Shown: piece by piece, positions 32,155 to 40,433 of the stretch
Layout: each line of letters opens with the position of its first letter
Position numbering within the stretch: the stretch's first letter is position 1
Origin: Blautia faecicola
GTDB taxonomy: Bacteria > Bacillota > Clostridia > Lachnospirales > Lachnospiraceae
Length of the DNA stretch: 64,000 bases
Direction: 5' to 3'
Assembly (NCBI RefSeq): GCF_004123145.1
Contig: NZ_SDKC01000001.1
Coordinates: 2,451,501 to 2,515,500 of the forward strand
Position numbers and translations under genes: made by a program
The notes under the pieces: generated by a model
What the model saw: the letters and a program-made list of their open reading frames with translations, nothing else
The model's database searches: none
What the model was told of the DNA's origin: nothing

Positions 32155-34503
32155 TTATCTTTCCCAAAATTCTTTTAAAATTTTCCCAACCCCCTTTCGG
32201 TCACAAACCACATACTCCTCCCACTCCCGCGGAAACAACCCCTTATAATCCGGTGAGCAAAACCTCTCATCCAGCAGCAAAATCACCCCCCGGTCCTCCC
32301 GCGTCCGAATCACCCTCCCAGCGGACTGCAACACCTTATTCATCCCCGGAAACCGATACGCATAATCAAACCCGTTCTCCTGCTTTCCGTCATAAAACTG
32401 CTTCAAAATCTCCCTCTCATAACTCACCTGCGGAAGCCCCGTCCCCACGATCACAGCCCCCACAAGCCTCTCCCCAATGAGATCGATCCCCTCCGCAAAG
32501 ATCCCTCCCATCACACAAAAGCCAAGCAGCGTCCCCGCACTGTCACTCTCAAACCGCTCCAGAAACGCCTCCCTCTCATCCTCCTGCATCGACGAACTCT
32601 GCAACAAAACCTCCGCCTCATCCGTCCCATACAATTCCTGATACCGTTCAAAAATATCCTCCATCATCCGGTACGACGGAAAGAAAATCATATAATTCCC
32701 CGTATGCGAAACCGCCACTGCATGAATATACTCCGCAATCTTCCCGTACTCCTCCGGTCCTCTCCGCGTGTACCGGCTGCTCACATCCCGTCCAAGGATC
32801 AGACACTTCTGCTCCTTCGCAAACGGTGTCTGCGCATAGATCGCATAATCATCACTGCGCCCGCTCAAAAGCTGTCGATAATACAGTACCGGAAGCAACG
32901 TCGCCGAAAAGAAAATCGTGCTTCGCCCCTTATCCATACAATTTTGCAGATTCTGCGCCGGATTCACACAGAACAGTTTCACCCGAAACCTTCCGTCCTC
33001 GTCATGCTGTGTATAAATCACATAATTCTCGTCGATCAGATCACAAGTATACAGAAAACTGCGCATCTCAAAATAAAAATCCAGAAGTTCCTTTCGAAGA
33101 TTTCCATCCTCCAGCTCTTCCAGGTAATTTTCCATCTCCCCCATCACCGAAAGCAGTGCCAGTGAAAAATTCCCAACAGCCGGAAGGATCCGGTACGTCT
33201 CACACTCTCGCTTCCACTCTAGCATCTGCCGGTTGCACCGCTCCAGCGCTTTCTCAAGCTTTTTCCGGTACGGTTTCACCAGTTTTTTGATCTTCAGGAT
33301 ATCCTCCTTGTACAAAACCGCACTGTACATCTCCCGTCCACGTTCCACCAGGTTATGCGCCTCATCGATCAGAAATACATAATCCCCTTTGATCCCTTCC
33401 GCAAAAAATCTCCGCAGATATACCTGTGGATCAAACACATAATTATAGTCACAGATTACCCCATCTACCCAGTTGGCAAGATCCAGACTCATCTCATACG
33501 GGCAGACCTGATATTTTTCCGCGTAGGAAAGCAGCATCTCCCGGTCATAGATCTCTTCTTTCTCCAGAAGTTCAAATACCGCATCATTTACCCGTTCAAA
33601 ATGTCCCTTGGCTCTCGCACATGCTGCCGGATTGCACTCCATGTTTTCACACACGCACAACTTTTCTTTTGCTGTGAGAAGCAGGGATTTCCACCGAAGT
33701 CCATGCTTTTTCAAAATCTCAAATGCCTCCCATGCAACCGTCCGGGTAATTGTTTTTGCCGTCAGATAAAAGATTTTTTCCGAGATTCCTTCTCCCACGG
33801 AACGCACGGCAGGATACAGACACGACATCGTTTTTCCCACACCGGTCGGTGCCTGGATAAACAGCTGTTTTTCCCGCAGGATCGTCCGGTAAACACCATG
33901 CACCAGATCTCGCTGCCCCTCCCGGTACGGGAAAGGGAATTCCAGCCCCGTCATGGATGCATTCCGTTCTTTTTTCCACTCCTGATACCGGTGCGCCCAG
34001 ACATAGTAGGTATCGGCAAGTTTCTGAAACCAAATTTTCAGTTCCTGTGCATCAAACAGATAAGAAAACCGGCGGATCTCCTCTGTCTCCATATTGCAGT
34101 AAGTTATCTGCACTTCCATCTGTTCCTGCTGATTCTGTTCCGTATAGATTGCCGCATAGCATTTTGCCTGCGCGAGATGAACCAGCACCGGTTCTTCCAC
34201 ATACCGTAGATCCCGATGCACACCTTTGATCTCATCGACCATCACATGATCTTCTTTTTCCTCGATTCCGTCCGCACGCCCTTCCACCAGGATGTCAAGA
34301 TCTTCATAGCAAAAGCGGTAACTGAGCGGCACTTCCGCCTGGTAAGCTGCTCCCATCTGTCTCTGGATCTTTTTATGGATCCTGGTTCCCTTCGCCAGTG
34401 ACTCTTTGTCAGCCCACCCGCCTCTCCGGTTGTCGATATCTCCGGAACGCAGAATAAACTCTACAATATCTCTGACTGAAATCTTTACTTCTTCTTTTTC
34501 CAT
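32155..34503 (-). CDS. PD-(D/E)XK nuclease - Rad3/XPD-type helicase fusion
   Basis: The protein has 782 residues. The N-terminal part (about 1-180) carries a PD-(D/E)XK nuclease core: EDLDILVEGRADGIEE, then HVMVDEIKG (D...ExK). The helicase begins about residue 195 with IQAPTGVGKTMSCLYPAV (Walker A). An Fe-S-type insertion follows with CVCENMECNPAACARAKGHF and a further Cys in YQVCPYEMS. The DEAH box is FLIDEAHNLVERGREMY, and motif VI is VLQSAGRVIRTREDRGVI. It is related to DinG/XPD 5'-3' helicases, probably in DNA repair. The 3' part is unusually G-rich on the coding strand. Confidence 0.87.
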   Translation of the reverse strand: MEKEEVKISVRDIVEFILRSGDIDNRRGGWADKESLAKGTRIHKKIQRQMGAAYQAEVPLSYRFCYEDLDILVEGRADGIEEKEDHVMVDEIKGVHRDLRYVEEPVLVHLAQAKCYAAIYTEQNQQEQMEVQITYCNMETEEIRRFSYLFDAQELKIWFQKLADTYYVWAHRYQEWKKERNASMTGLEFPFPYREGQRDLVHGVYRTILREKQLFIQAPTGVGKTMSCLYPAVRSVGEGISEKIFYLTAKTITRTVAWEAFEILKKHGLRWKSLLLTAKEKLCVCENMECNPAACARAKGHFERVNDAVFELLEKEEIYDREMLLSYAEKYQVCPYEMSLDLANWVDGVICDYNYVFDPQVYLRRFFAEGIKGDYVFLIDEAHNLVERGREMYSAVLYKEDILKIKKLVKPYRKKLEKALERCNRQMLEWKRECETYRILPAVGNFSLALLSVMGEMENYLEELEDGNLRKELLDFYFEMRSFLYTCDLIDENYVIYTQHDEDGRFRVKLFCVNPAQNLQNCMDKGRSTIFFSATLLPVLYYRQLLSGRSDDYAIYAQTPFAKEQKCLILGRDVSSRYTRRGPEEYGKIAEYIHAVAVSHTGNYMIFFPSYRMMEDIFERYQELYGTDEAEVLLQSSSMQEDEREAFLERFESDSAGTLLGFCVMGGIFAEGIDLIGERLVGAVIVGTGLPQVSYEREILKQFYDGKQENGFDYAYRFPGMNKVLQSAGRVIRTREDRGVILLLDERFCSPDYKGLFPREWEEYVVCDRKGVGKILKEFWER

Positions 34504-34588
34504 CCGCTCACCGCCTTTTTTTTTTCACATTTGTTTATTATACCGCACAATCCGTTTTTTGCCTACACCGACTCAGTCCCCGCATATA

Positions 34589-34640
34589 CGAAAAAATCTT
34601 CCGCAGGAACCATCCCGGTTCTCCACGAAAGATTTTCTTT
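34589..34640 (-). terminator. Terminator of HPr-like gene
   Basis: AAAATCTTTCGTGGAGAACC pairs imperfectly with GGTTCC-TGCGGAAGATTTTTT on the minus strand. Confidence 0.7.
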
Positions 34641-34672
34641 TCCCGCATATCAAATTTTTTCAGATGATGCAC

Positions 34673-34909
34673 TTACGCAATCGCAAATTTCTGAATTGCC
34701 TTCTCGAATTCTTTGTCTTCTCCGTAACACTGAACGGTCAGTTCCTGTGTCAGATCCATGCTCATGATTCCGAGGATGGATTTTGCATCAATAATCACAC
34801 GATTGTAGAAGATGTCAATATCAAAGTCACATTTTCCAGCCGCCTTCACAAATTCTTCCACTTCACTCGCCTCATTTAATTTGATTTTGCTTGTTTTCAT
34901 ATCTGGCAT
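34673..34909 (-). CDS. HPr-like protein lacking the active-site histidine
   Basis: This 78-residue HPr fold shows the regulatory-serine region AKSILGIMSMDLTQEL with Ser at the Ser46 position. The N-terminal segment that should contain GLHARPA reads NEASEVEEFVKAAGKCDFD, with no His or Arg, so it cannot accept phosphate from enzyme I. It may act as a Crh-like regulator through serine phosphorylation (inference). ATG 34909 is 8 nt after AAAGGA. It is a single gene with its own consensus promoter (35041-35013) and terminator. Confidence 0.8.
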   Translation of the reverse strand: MPDMKTSKIKLNEASEVEEFVKAAGKCDFDIDIFYNRVIIDAKSILGIMSMDLTQELTVQCYGEDKEFEKAIQKFAIA

Positions 34910-35012
34910 TATATCAATCCTTTCTGAAACTCGCGGTAACAAAATCTGTGTACCGGTATAGAATGTCGATACTCCCTTCTCCAACTGGTAGTACCACATA
35001 TTTCGAGATTTG

Positions 35013-35041
35013 ATTATCGCATCTGCTGCGAAATTTGTCAA
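35013..35041 (-). promoter_or_regulatory. Promoter of HPr-like gene
   Basis: TTGACA (35041-35036), 17-bp spacer, GATAAT (35018-35013). The remaining sequence from 35042 to 35224 is A/T-rich with no gene that I can recognise. Confidence 0.75.
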
Positions 35042-35224
35042 CTTTTTAATCTTCCCTATTTTATGCCGGTGGCGCACTACTTTTTGTGCTTTCTTTTACA
35101 TTTTTCACCTGTTTTTTTGCTATTTGCACAGCATTTTCTCAGGTTTGAAATCGTTTACAATTCAGATTGAGCAATATTCTCTTGAAAATCAGCTTCTCTT
35201 TTTCAAATTTCGTCAAAAACAACA

Positions 35225-35260
35225 TAAAAATTAAGGAACAGCATTTTCACACTGTTCCTC
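35225..35260 (-). terminator. Terminator of Mrp/ApbC operon
   Basis: AGGAACAG (35259-35252) pairs with CTGTTCCT (35241-35234), followed by TAATTTTT on the minus strand. Confidence 0.7.
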
Positions 35261-35267
35261 TGAAGGA

Positions 35268-36095
35268 TTATCCAACGATTTTTTCCACCGCTTTATCCAG
35301 ATATTCATTTTCCACCGCATGGAAGGCTCCCTTATCGGCAGCTTCCGCATACAACGGATTGATCGGCATCTTGCCGAGTACTTCAGTTCCGAGTTCTGCC
35401 ACGATCTCATCGATATGGCTCTCACCGAATACGGAAATGTGTTTTCCACAGTCCGGACATACCAGGTAGCTGTAGTTTTCCACAACACCCAGCACATTGA
35501 TTTTCATCATCTGTGCCATCTTGTAAGCTTTACGAACGATCATTTTTACCAGATCCTGCGGAGAAGATACGATTACGATACCTTCCACCGGCAGCGACTG
35601 GAAGACTGTCAGCGGTACATCACCGGTTCCCGGCGGCATATCTACGAACAGATAGTCCAGATCTCCCCAGATCACATCGGTCCAGAACTGTTTTACCATA
35701 TTTGCCAGGATCGGTCCTCTCCAGATGACCGGTTCGTCTTCTCTCGGAAGCAGCAGGTTTACGGACATGACTTTGATGCCGTTCTTTGCCTCGATCGGAT
35801 AGATACCGGCGTCCACTGCCTGTGCCGGACCTTTGACACCGTACATTTTCGGAATGGACGGTCCTGTGATATCCGCATCCAGAATACCTACTTTGTAACC
35901 CTTCTGTGCCATTCTATTAGCCAGAGATGCGGTAACGAAAGATTTACCAACACCGCCTTTGCCGCTGACGATACCAATCACATGTTTTACATTTGACTGA
36001 CTGTTCATCTCTTCCAGCATGCTCTTTGGCTGTTTGCTTGGACATCCTTCACAGCTTTCTTTGCTGCAGGATGTACTGCTACATTCTTTTGCCAT
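35268..36095 (-). CDS. Mrp/ApbC-family Fe-S carrier ATPase
   Basis: This 275-residue P-loop protein has the deviant Walker A IGIVSGKGGVGKSFVTASLA, GILDADITGPSIPKMYGV, YLFVDMPPGTGDVPLTV, and the CxxC pair VCPDCGKHISVFG used to bind a bridging Fe-S cluster. A Cys-rich N-terminal extension (CSSTSCSKESCEGCPSK) adds possible cluster ligands, as in NBP35-type proteins. It is the third gene after a 75-residue hypothetical and a CsoR-like regulator on the same strand. Confidence 0.9.
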   Translation of the reverse strand: MAKECSSTSCSKESCEGCPSKQPKSMLEEMNSQSNVKHVIGIVSGKGGVGKSFVTASLANRMAQKGYKVGILDADITGPSIPKMYGVKGPAQAVDAGIYPIEAKNGIKVMSVNLLLPREDEPVIWRGPILANMVKQFWTDVIWGDLDYLFVDMPPGTGDVPLTVFQSLPVEGIVIVSSPQDLVKMIVRKAYKMAQMMKINVLGVVENYSYLVCPDCGKHISVFGESHIDEIVAELGTEVLGKMPINPLYAEAADKGAFHAVENEYLDKAVEKIVG

Positions 36096-36117
36096 TGTTG
36101 TTTTTCCTCTTTTCTTT

Positions 36118-36438
36118 TTATTTCATAAAGCGATCGATTGCTTTGTTCAGTTCCTCGAGGGCCTCCATATCCCCGTCCTGAACTGCGTCCACAATACAAT
36201 GCTGTATGTGATCCTGTAAAATCACTTTTCCGGTGTTATTGATTGCCGACTTTACTGCGGAAAGCTGGATCAGTACTTCCGAACAGTCTCTGCCTTCCTC
36301 CACCATCCGGCGAATGGATTCCAGATGACCGATGGCCCGCGACAGCCGGTTGATCACCGCTTTTGTGTTTTCATGGGAATGGGTATGACTGTGCTTGACA
36401 ACCGTTCCATCTTCCAGTACATGTACATGCTCTCCCAT
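36118..36438 (-). CDS. CsoR/RcnR-family metal-sensing repressor with His-rich N-terminus
   Basis: This 106-residue all-helical repressor has the family ligand set: Cys in GRDCSEVLIQLSAVKSAI and His...Cys in LQDHIQHCIVDAV, the C-H-C pattern of Cu(I)-type CsoR. The N-terminus HVHVLEDGTVVKHSHTHSHE is rich in His, as a metal-loading arm would be. ATG 36438 is 6 nt after GGGAGG; the earlier ATG lies over that ribosome binding site. It lies between a small hypothetical gene and the Mrp gene, so metal or sulfur stress may control Fe-S delivery (inference). Confidence 0.87.
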   Translation of the reverse strand: MGEHVHVLEDGTVVKHSHTHSHENTKAVINRLSRAIGHLESIRRMVEEGRDCSEVLIQLSAVKSAINNTGKVILQDHIQHCIVDAVQDGDMEALEELNKAIDRFMK

Positions 36439-36467
36439 CTGTTTCCTCCCATCCATACATTTCCCGA

Positions 36468-36695
36468 TCAGATCTCGGAAAATGTATATCGCTGATGCAT
36501 CCCGGAAAGATAGACATCAAAGACTATACTGCCATCTTTCTGAACGCTTTTTTCGTAAGTTCCTTCCTGTCCCCTGCATCGTTCCCGGATATAGCTTTCC
36601 GGATCTTCACACTGGATTTCCTCAAAAAACTGATCTCTGGAATGATTCAGCGGACACTGGTTTATAATTTCTCTGATGACTTCATATTGTTTCAT
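36468..36695 (-). CDS. 75-residue hypothetical protein
   Basis: Not recognised. The sequence contains four Cys (positions about 14, 29, 40 in QCPLNHSRDQFFEEIQCED and ERCRGQEG) and a C-terminal beta-rich half (GSIVFDVYLSGMHQRYTF). It precedes the CsoR-like gene by 29 nt on the same strand and is probably the first gene of the operon ending with Mrp. Confidence 0.6.
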   Translation of the reverse strand: MKQYEVIREIINQCPLNHSRDQFFEEIQCEDPESYIRERCRGQEGTYEKSVQKDGSIVFDVYLSGMHQRYTFSEI

Positions 36696-36835
36696 CTATC
36701 GTCCCTCCCACATCGTTTTTATTATAACAATCTTTTGCAAAAAGAACAACACATCCGGAAGAAAAAGGAAGAAGAAAAAGTGAGAAAACTGTTGCCTTTC
36801 CAACCGTAAGGTTGTATCATAGCATACAAGAAATT

Positions 36836-36868
36836 AAAATACATTTAAGGTGATTTTAAATGCATTTT
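36836..36868. promoter_or_regulatory. Inverted repeat upstream of xpt
   Basis: AAAATACATTTAA (36836-36848) and TTAAATGCATTTT (36856-36868), 12 of 13 complementary with a 7-bp centre, lie about 75 bp before xpt. It is a possible operator. No purine riboswitch is seen in this leader. Confidence 0.4.
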
Positions 36869-36944
36869 GACTCGTAACTGTGAAGGTACTGAGCATTTAC
36901 GAAAGAAAAATAAATGAGTGATAAACAGCAGGAGGAAAAAGCAC

Positions 36945-37523
36945 ATGCAGCTTTTAGAAGAACGTATCTTAAAGGACGGAATTGTCAAACCGGGAAATGT
37001 TTTAAAGGTTGACAGTTTCTTAAATCACCAGATGGACATCGAATTTATCAACGAACTGGGAAAAGAGTTCAAACGCCGGTTCGCTGACGCACCGATCACA
37101 AAGATTCTTACCATCGAGGCTTCCGGTATCGGTATTGCCTGTCTGGTTGCCCAGTATTTCCATGTTCCGGTTGTTTTCGCAAAGAAAGCACAGAGCCTGA
37201 ATCTGGACGGAGAGATGTTTACCTCCAAAGTAGAATCTTTTACACACAAGAAAGTATACGACGTTATCCTTTCCAAAAAGTTCCTCGGACCGGAAGATCA
37301 TGTACTTCTGATCGATGACTTCCTGGCAAACGGATGCGCACTGATGGGACTGATCGATATCGTCAACAAATCCAGAGCTACCCTGGAGGGTGCCGGCATC
37401 GTCATCGAAAAAGGCTTCCAGGAAGGCGGAAAGAAGATCCGTGATATGGGTGTCCGCCTCGAGTCTCTGGCAATCGTGGATTCCATGACCGACGATTCCC
37501 TGACCTTCCGTCCGAACAACTAA
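36945..37523 (+). CDS. xpt: Xanthine phosphoribosyltransferase
   Basis: This 192-residue purine-salvage enzyme converts xanthine and PRPP to [40 protein letters not shown] and the PRPP loop [19 protein letters not shown] are typical of Xpt. ATG 36945 follows AGGAGG at 9 nt. It is a single gene with its own terminator. Unlike Bacillus xpt, no guanine riboswitch precedes it; a 13-bp inverted repeat is present instead. Confidence 0.94.
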   Translation: MQLLEERILKDGIVKPGNVLKVDSFLNHQMDIEFINELGKEFKRRFADAPITKILTIEASGIGIACLVAQYFHVPVVFAKKAQSLNLDGEMFTSKVESFTHKKVYDVILSKKFLGPEDHVLLIDDFLANGCALMGLIDIVNKSRATLEGAGIVIEKGFQEGGKKIRDMGVRLESLAIVDSMTDDSLTFRPNN

Positions 37524-37525
37524 AA

Positions 37526-37569
37526 CAAAAAAGAACGTTCCGGTTCGACATTCGGAACGTTCTTTTTTT
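37526..37569. terminator. Terminator of xpt
   Basis: AAAAAAGAACGTTCCG pairs with CGGAACGTTCTTTTTT. It could also serve the convergent small gene. Confidence 0.88.
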
Positions 37570-37577
37570 GTACGCAG

Positions 37578-37823
37578 TCAGCTCCCAATATCCTCTTCAT
37601 CAAATTCCACTACCGTGTAATATCCGCGGTCGGTCTCTTTGATATCTTTTACAATCCCTTTTCGTGACTGTAATCTCTCATAACCCGGATAGTTTTTACT
37701 CATAGCGATCATCGGCTGGATCGTATAGTAATACGAGGTCGGCAGCACACTCTCTGTCACATCCACTTCCTGACCTACCGTCAGAAGTCCCTGGCGCTCC
37801 ATCTTAAATTCCATATTTCTCAT
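37578..37823 (-). CDS. 81-residue hypothetical protein
   Basis: Not recognised. It has a soluble, small beta-rich composition: LLTVGQEVDVTESVLPTSYY, then SRKGIVKDIKETDRGYYTVV, ending acidic (FDEEDIGS). The KOW/SH3-like alternation of strands suggests a small barrel, but this is speculative. ATG 37823 lies 8 nt after AAGGAG. Confidence 0.65.
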   Translation of the reverse strand: MRNMEFKMERQGLLTVGQEVDVTESVLPTSYYYTIQPMIAMSKNYPGYERLQSRKGIVKDIKETDRGYYTVVEFDEEDIGS

Positions 37824-37950
37824 ACACATTTCTCCTTTTCTGTTTTTATTATAATTTTCTCAGGGAAAAATACAAGTCAAACGCCCCTGTTTTTCCTGCA
37901 TTTTTCGTATTTTTCAAAAAACGTAACAGGAAATTGTGAAAAATTTTGTC

Positions 37951-37979
37951 TTGCGAAACCAGAATTGCCATTATATAAT
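37951..37979 (+). promoter_or_regulatory. Promoter of purF-like gene
   Basis: TTGCGA (37951-37956), 17-bp spacer, TATAAT (37974-37979). Confidence 0.75.
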
Positions 37980-38000
37980 GGGGTACGTGATTTAAACGAC

Positions 38001-38027
38001 GGGTTCGAAACATTCTGGTTTCAACCC
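38001..38027 (+). promoter_or_regulatory. Leader hairpin of purF-like gene
   Basis: GGGTT-C-GAAAC-ATTCTG-GTTTC-AACCC, a 10-bp stem with one bulge about 15 nt after the predicted start site. It has no U-run. Its role is unknown; it may be 5'-end protection or a regulatory stem. Confidence 0.4.
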
Positions 38028-38066
38028 ACAGCCAACCAAACATTCATAGAACAAAGGAGAACAAAT

Positions 38067-39473
38067 ATGGGTGGAATTTTTGGAGTTGCATCAAAAAGCA
38101 ATTGTGTGTCTGATTTATTTTTTGGAACGGACTATCATTCTCATCTTGGTACACGCCGGGGTGGCATGGCAGTCTACGGCAAAGAAAGCGGATTCAACCG
38201 GGCGATCCACAATATCCAGAACGCTCCCTTCCGTACAAAATTTGAACGGGACGTGCAGGAATTAGAGGGTACTCTCGGTATCGGCTGTATCTCTGATACA
38301 GAACCGCAACCGCTTTTAGTTCAGTCTCATCTGGGAAGTTTTGCGATCACAACTGTTGGTAAGATCAATAATATGGACGAACTGGTAAAACGTTCTTTCG
38401 CCAACGGCTGCACACATTTTCTCGAAATGAGCGGCGGAGATATTAACGCTACAGAGATGGTGGCATCTCTCATCAATCAGAAATCTTCTCTGATCGAAGG
38501 CATTCGCTACGCGCAGGATGTTATTGAAGGATCTATGACCATGCTGGTTATGACTCCTGAAGGTATCTATGCGGCCAGAGACCGATTAGGCCGTACTCCA
38601 CTGATCCTCGGAAAGAAAGAGGATGCGATCTGCGCTTCTTTTGAGAACTTTGCTTATTTTAATCTCGGTTACCATGACTACAAAGAACTGGGACCATCTG
38701 AGATTGTCTTCTTTACACCGGATGGTGTGGAAACTGTTTCTCCGGCAAAAAATGAAATGAAGATCTGCTCCTTCTTATGGGTCTACTATGGTTATCCGAC
38801 CTCTTCCTACGAAGGAATCAACGTGGAACAGATGCGTTACAACTGCGGTGATATGCTTGCAAAACGTGACAATGTATCTGCCGATATCGTTGCAGGTGTT
38901 CCGGATTCCGGTACTGCACATGCCATCGGTTATGCCAACCGTTCCGGTATTCCGTTTGCCCGCCCATTTATCAAATATACCCCGACCTGGCCGCGTTCTT
39001 TTATGCCGGCACATCAGCGTCAGAGAGAGCAGATTGCTCACATGAAACTGATCCCGGTTCGTGAACTGATCAAAGACAAGAGCATGGTGCTGATCGACGA
39101 CTCTATCGTGCGTGGTACACAGCTTGGTCAGACAACCCAGTTCCTGTACGAGAGCGGTGCGAAAGAAGTACATATCCGTCCGGCATGTCCGCCGTTATTA
39201 TACGGATGTAAATACCTGAACTTCTCCCGTTCCAAATCCGAGATGGATCTGATCACTCGCCGTGTGATCCAGAAACGGGAAGGTACGGTGACGGAAGCGA
39301 TTCTGGAAGATTACGCCAATCCGGATTCTCACAACTATCACGAAATGCTTGATGAAATCGGCAAACAGCTGAACTTTACTTCTCTTCGCTATCATCGTCT
39401 CGACGATATGGTGGCTTCCATCGGACTCGAACCATGCAAAGTTTGTACTTACTGCTTTGACGGAAAAGAATAA
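38067..39473 (+). CDS. PurF-like amidophosphoribosyltransferase without the catalytic Cys
   Basis: The protein has 468 residues. The C-terminal phosphoribosyltransferase half is intact (AGVPDSGTAHAIGYANRSGI; PRPP loop VLIDDSIVRGTQLGQTT). Candidate Fe-S ligands of the Bacillus-type enzyme remain (MKICSFLWVYYGYP, RPACPPLLYGC, CKVCTYC). The N-terminal glutaminase starts MGGIFGVAS where PurF has M-C-G-[VI]-F-G, so the Ntn nucleophile Cys is Gly. ATG 38067 has AAAGGAG and no other start could supply a Cys. It may be ammonia-dependent or regulatory; a standard PurF may exist elsewhere. Confidence 0.82.
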   Translation: MGGIFGVASKSNCVSDLFFGTDYHSHLGTRRGGMAVYGKESGFNRAIHNIQNAPFRTKFERDVQELEGTLGIGCISDTEPQPLLVQSHLGSFAITTVGKINNMDELVKRSFANGCTHFLEMSGGDINATEMVASLINQKSSLIEGIRYAQDVIEGSMTMLVMTPEGIYAARDRLGRTPLILGKKEDAICASFENFAYFNLGYHDYKELGPSEIVFFTPDGVETVSPAKNEMKICSFLWVYYGYPTSSYEGINVEQMRYNCGDMLAKRDNVSADIVAGVPDSGTAHAIGYANRSGIPFARPFIKYTPTWPRSFMPAHQRQREQIAHMKLIPVRELIKDKSMVLIDDSIVRGTQLGQTTQFLYESGAKEVHIRPACPPLLYGCKYLNFSRSKSEMDLITRRVIQKREGTVTEAILEDYANPDSHNYHEMLDEIGKQLNFTSLRYHRLDDMVASIGLEPCKVCTYCFDGKE

Positions 39474-39488
39474 ATAAAGCTTATACAT

Positions 39489-39529
39489 AAAAATCCAGGC
39501 AGCTGGCTTTCACCGTTGCCTGGATTTTT
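39489..39529. terminator. Bidirectional terminator
   Basis: AAAAATCCAGGCA pairs with TGCCTGGATTTTT between the convergent purF-like and DUF4234 genes. Confidence 0.88.
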
Positions 39530-39548
39530 GTTGCATTGTATATTCTCT

Positions 39549-40235
39549 TTATTTTTCCACCGGATATCCGCATTTTTTACAGTACTCTGCTCCGGGTTCA
39601 AGTTCTGCTCCACAGTTCGGGCAGGTACCTGCCGTTCTGACCGGCTGCTGATTCTGACTGCTGTTTGACGGATGATTCTCTCCAAAAAGCTCTTTTGCCT
39701 TATCTTTCAGATTATTTCCCACATCTTCCATTGTGGATTTGAAATCAAAACCGTTTGGATTCACCGATGTGCCATTCGGATTGGAACCGGAAGTCGGCCA
39801 TACCGGCGGCGGTGTCTGGGCTGTGGTATTCCCGGTATAGTAGTAATAATCCCGCTGGCTTTCGGTCTGCTGTGGTGCGGTCTTTTCATAGGCGTCTGCG
39901 AAATTGTTCATCACATCACAGGCATAAAAGTACGATAAAAACGGAATATGCATCACAATCGTAAAGATCACCGGTGATTCGATATGCACGTTGTAGCGGT
40001 CACCTGCCTGATCCAGCCGGGATGCCAGCTGATACGTCCAGTACAGTCCGTAGATGCCACAGGTGATCCAGGAAAGGATCCATGCCACGATATAATTCTG
40101 CGTCATTTTCCGGTCATCTCTGCAAACCCAGTTGGTATCTTCCCCATACTGATACCAGAAAAAGATATGATACAGACCGCAGGTCACGAGCCCTAGCAGT
40201 GCACTGACCAGACCATTTCTTCTTTTTATTCTCAT
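39549..40235 (-). CDS. DUF4234 membrane protein with C-terminal zinc ribbon
   Basis: The 228 residues comprise three or so transmembrane segments (GLVSALLGLVTCGLYHIFFW, AWILSWITCGIYGLYWTYQL, SPVIFTIVMHIPFLSYF) characteristic of DUF4234. A Gln/Pro-rich linker (about 115-190) follows, then a zinc ribbon, TCPNCGAELEPGAEYCKKCG, at the C-terminus. Function unknown. It is divergent from the DUF2752 gene. Confidence 0.82.
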   Translation of the reverse strand: MRIKRRNGLVSALLGLVTCGLYHIFFWYQYGEDTNWVCRDDRKMTQNYIVAWILSWITCGIYGLYWTYQLASRLDQAGDRYNVHIESPVIFTIVMHIPFLSYFYACDVMNNFADAYEKTAPQQTESQRDYYYYTGNTTAQTPPPVWPTSGSNPNGTSVNPNGFDFKSTMEDVGNNLKDKAKELFGENHPSNSSQNQQPVRTAGTCPNCGAELEPGAEYCKKCGYPVEK

Positions 40236-40350
40236 ATACGTTCGTCTCCTCTGTCATGTTCTGTTATTTGATGCACTTATTATACCATCAATGAAAATCT
40301 CTCACAATGGCACAACCCCCTCAGAAAATGAATCTTCTCTTAATTTTTTC

Positions 40351-40379
40351 TTGTCCGTTTCTTATTTTACATCTATAAT
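40351..40379 (+). promoter_or_regulatory. Promoter of DUF2752 gene
   Basis: TTGTCC (40351-40356), 17-bp spacer, TATAAT (40374-40379). Confidence 0.65.
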
Positions 40380-40433
40380 TACAGACAGGCTGATTTCAGT
40401 CGCAAAATCTGAACAGTAAAGGATATTTTATCT

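Noticed and set aside
36700-36944. Guanine/xanthine riboswitch before xpt
   Set aside because: No purine-aptamer core (conserved TATA...GGTTTGGG-like junction and loops) could be found by eye.
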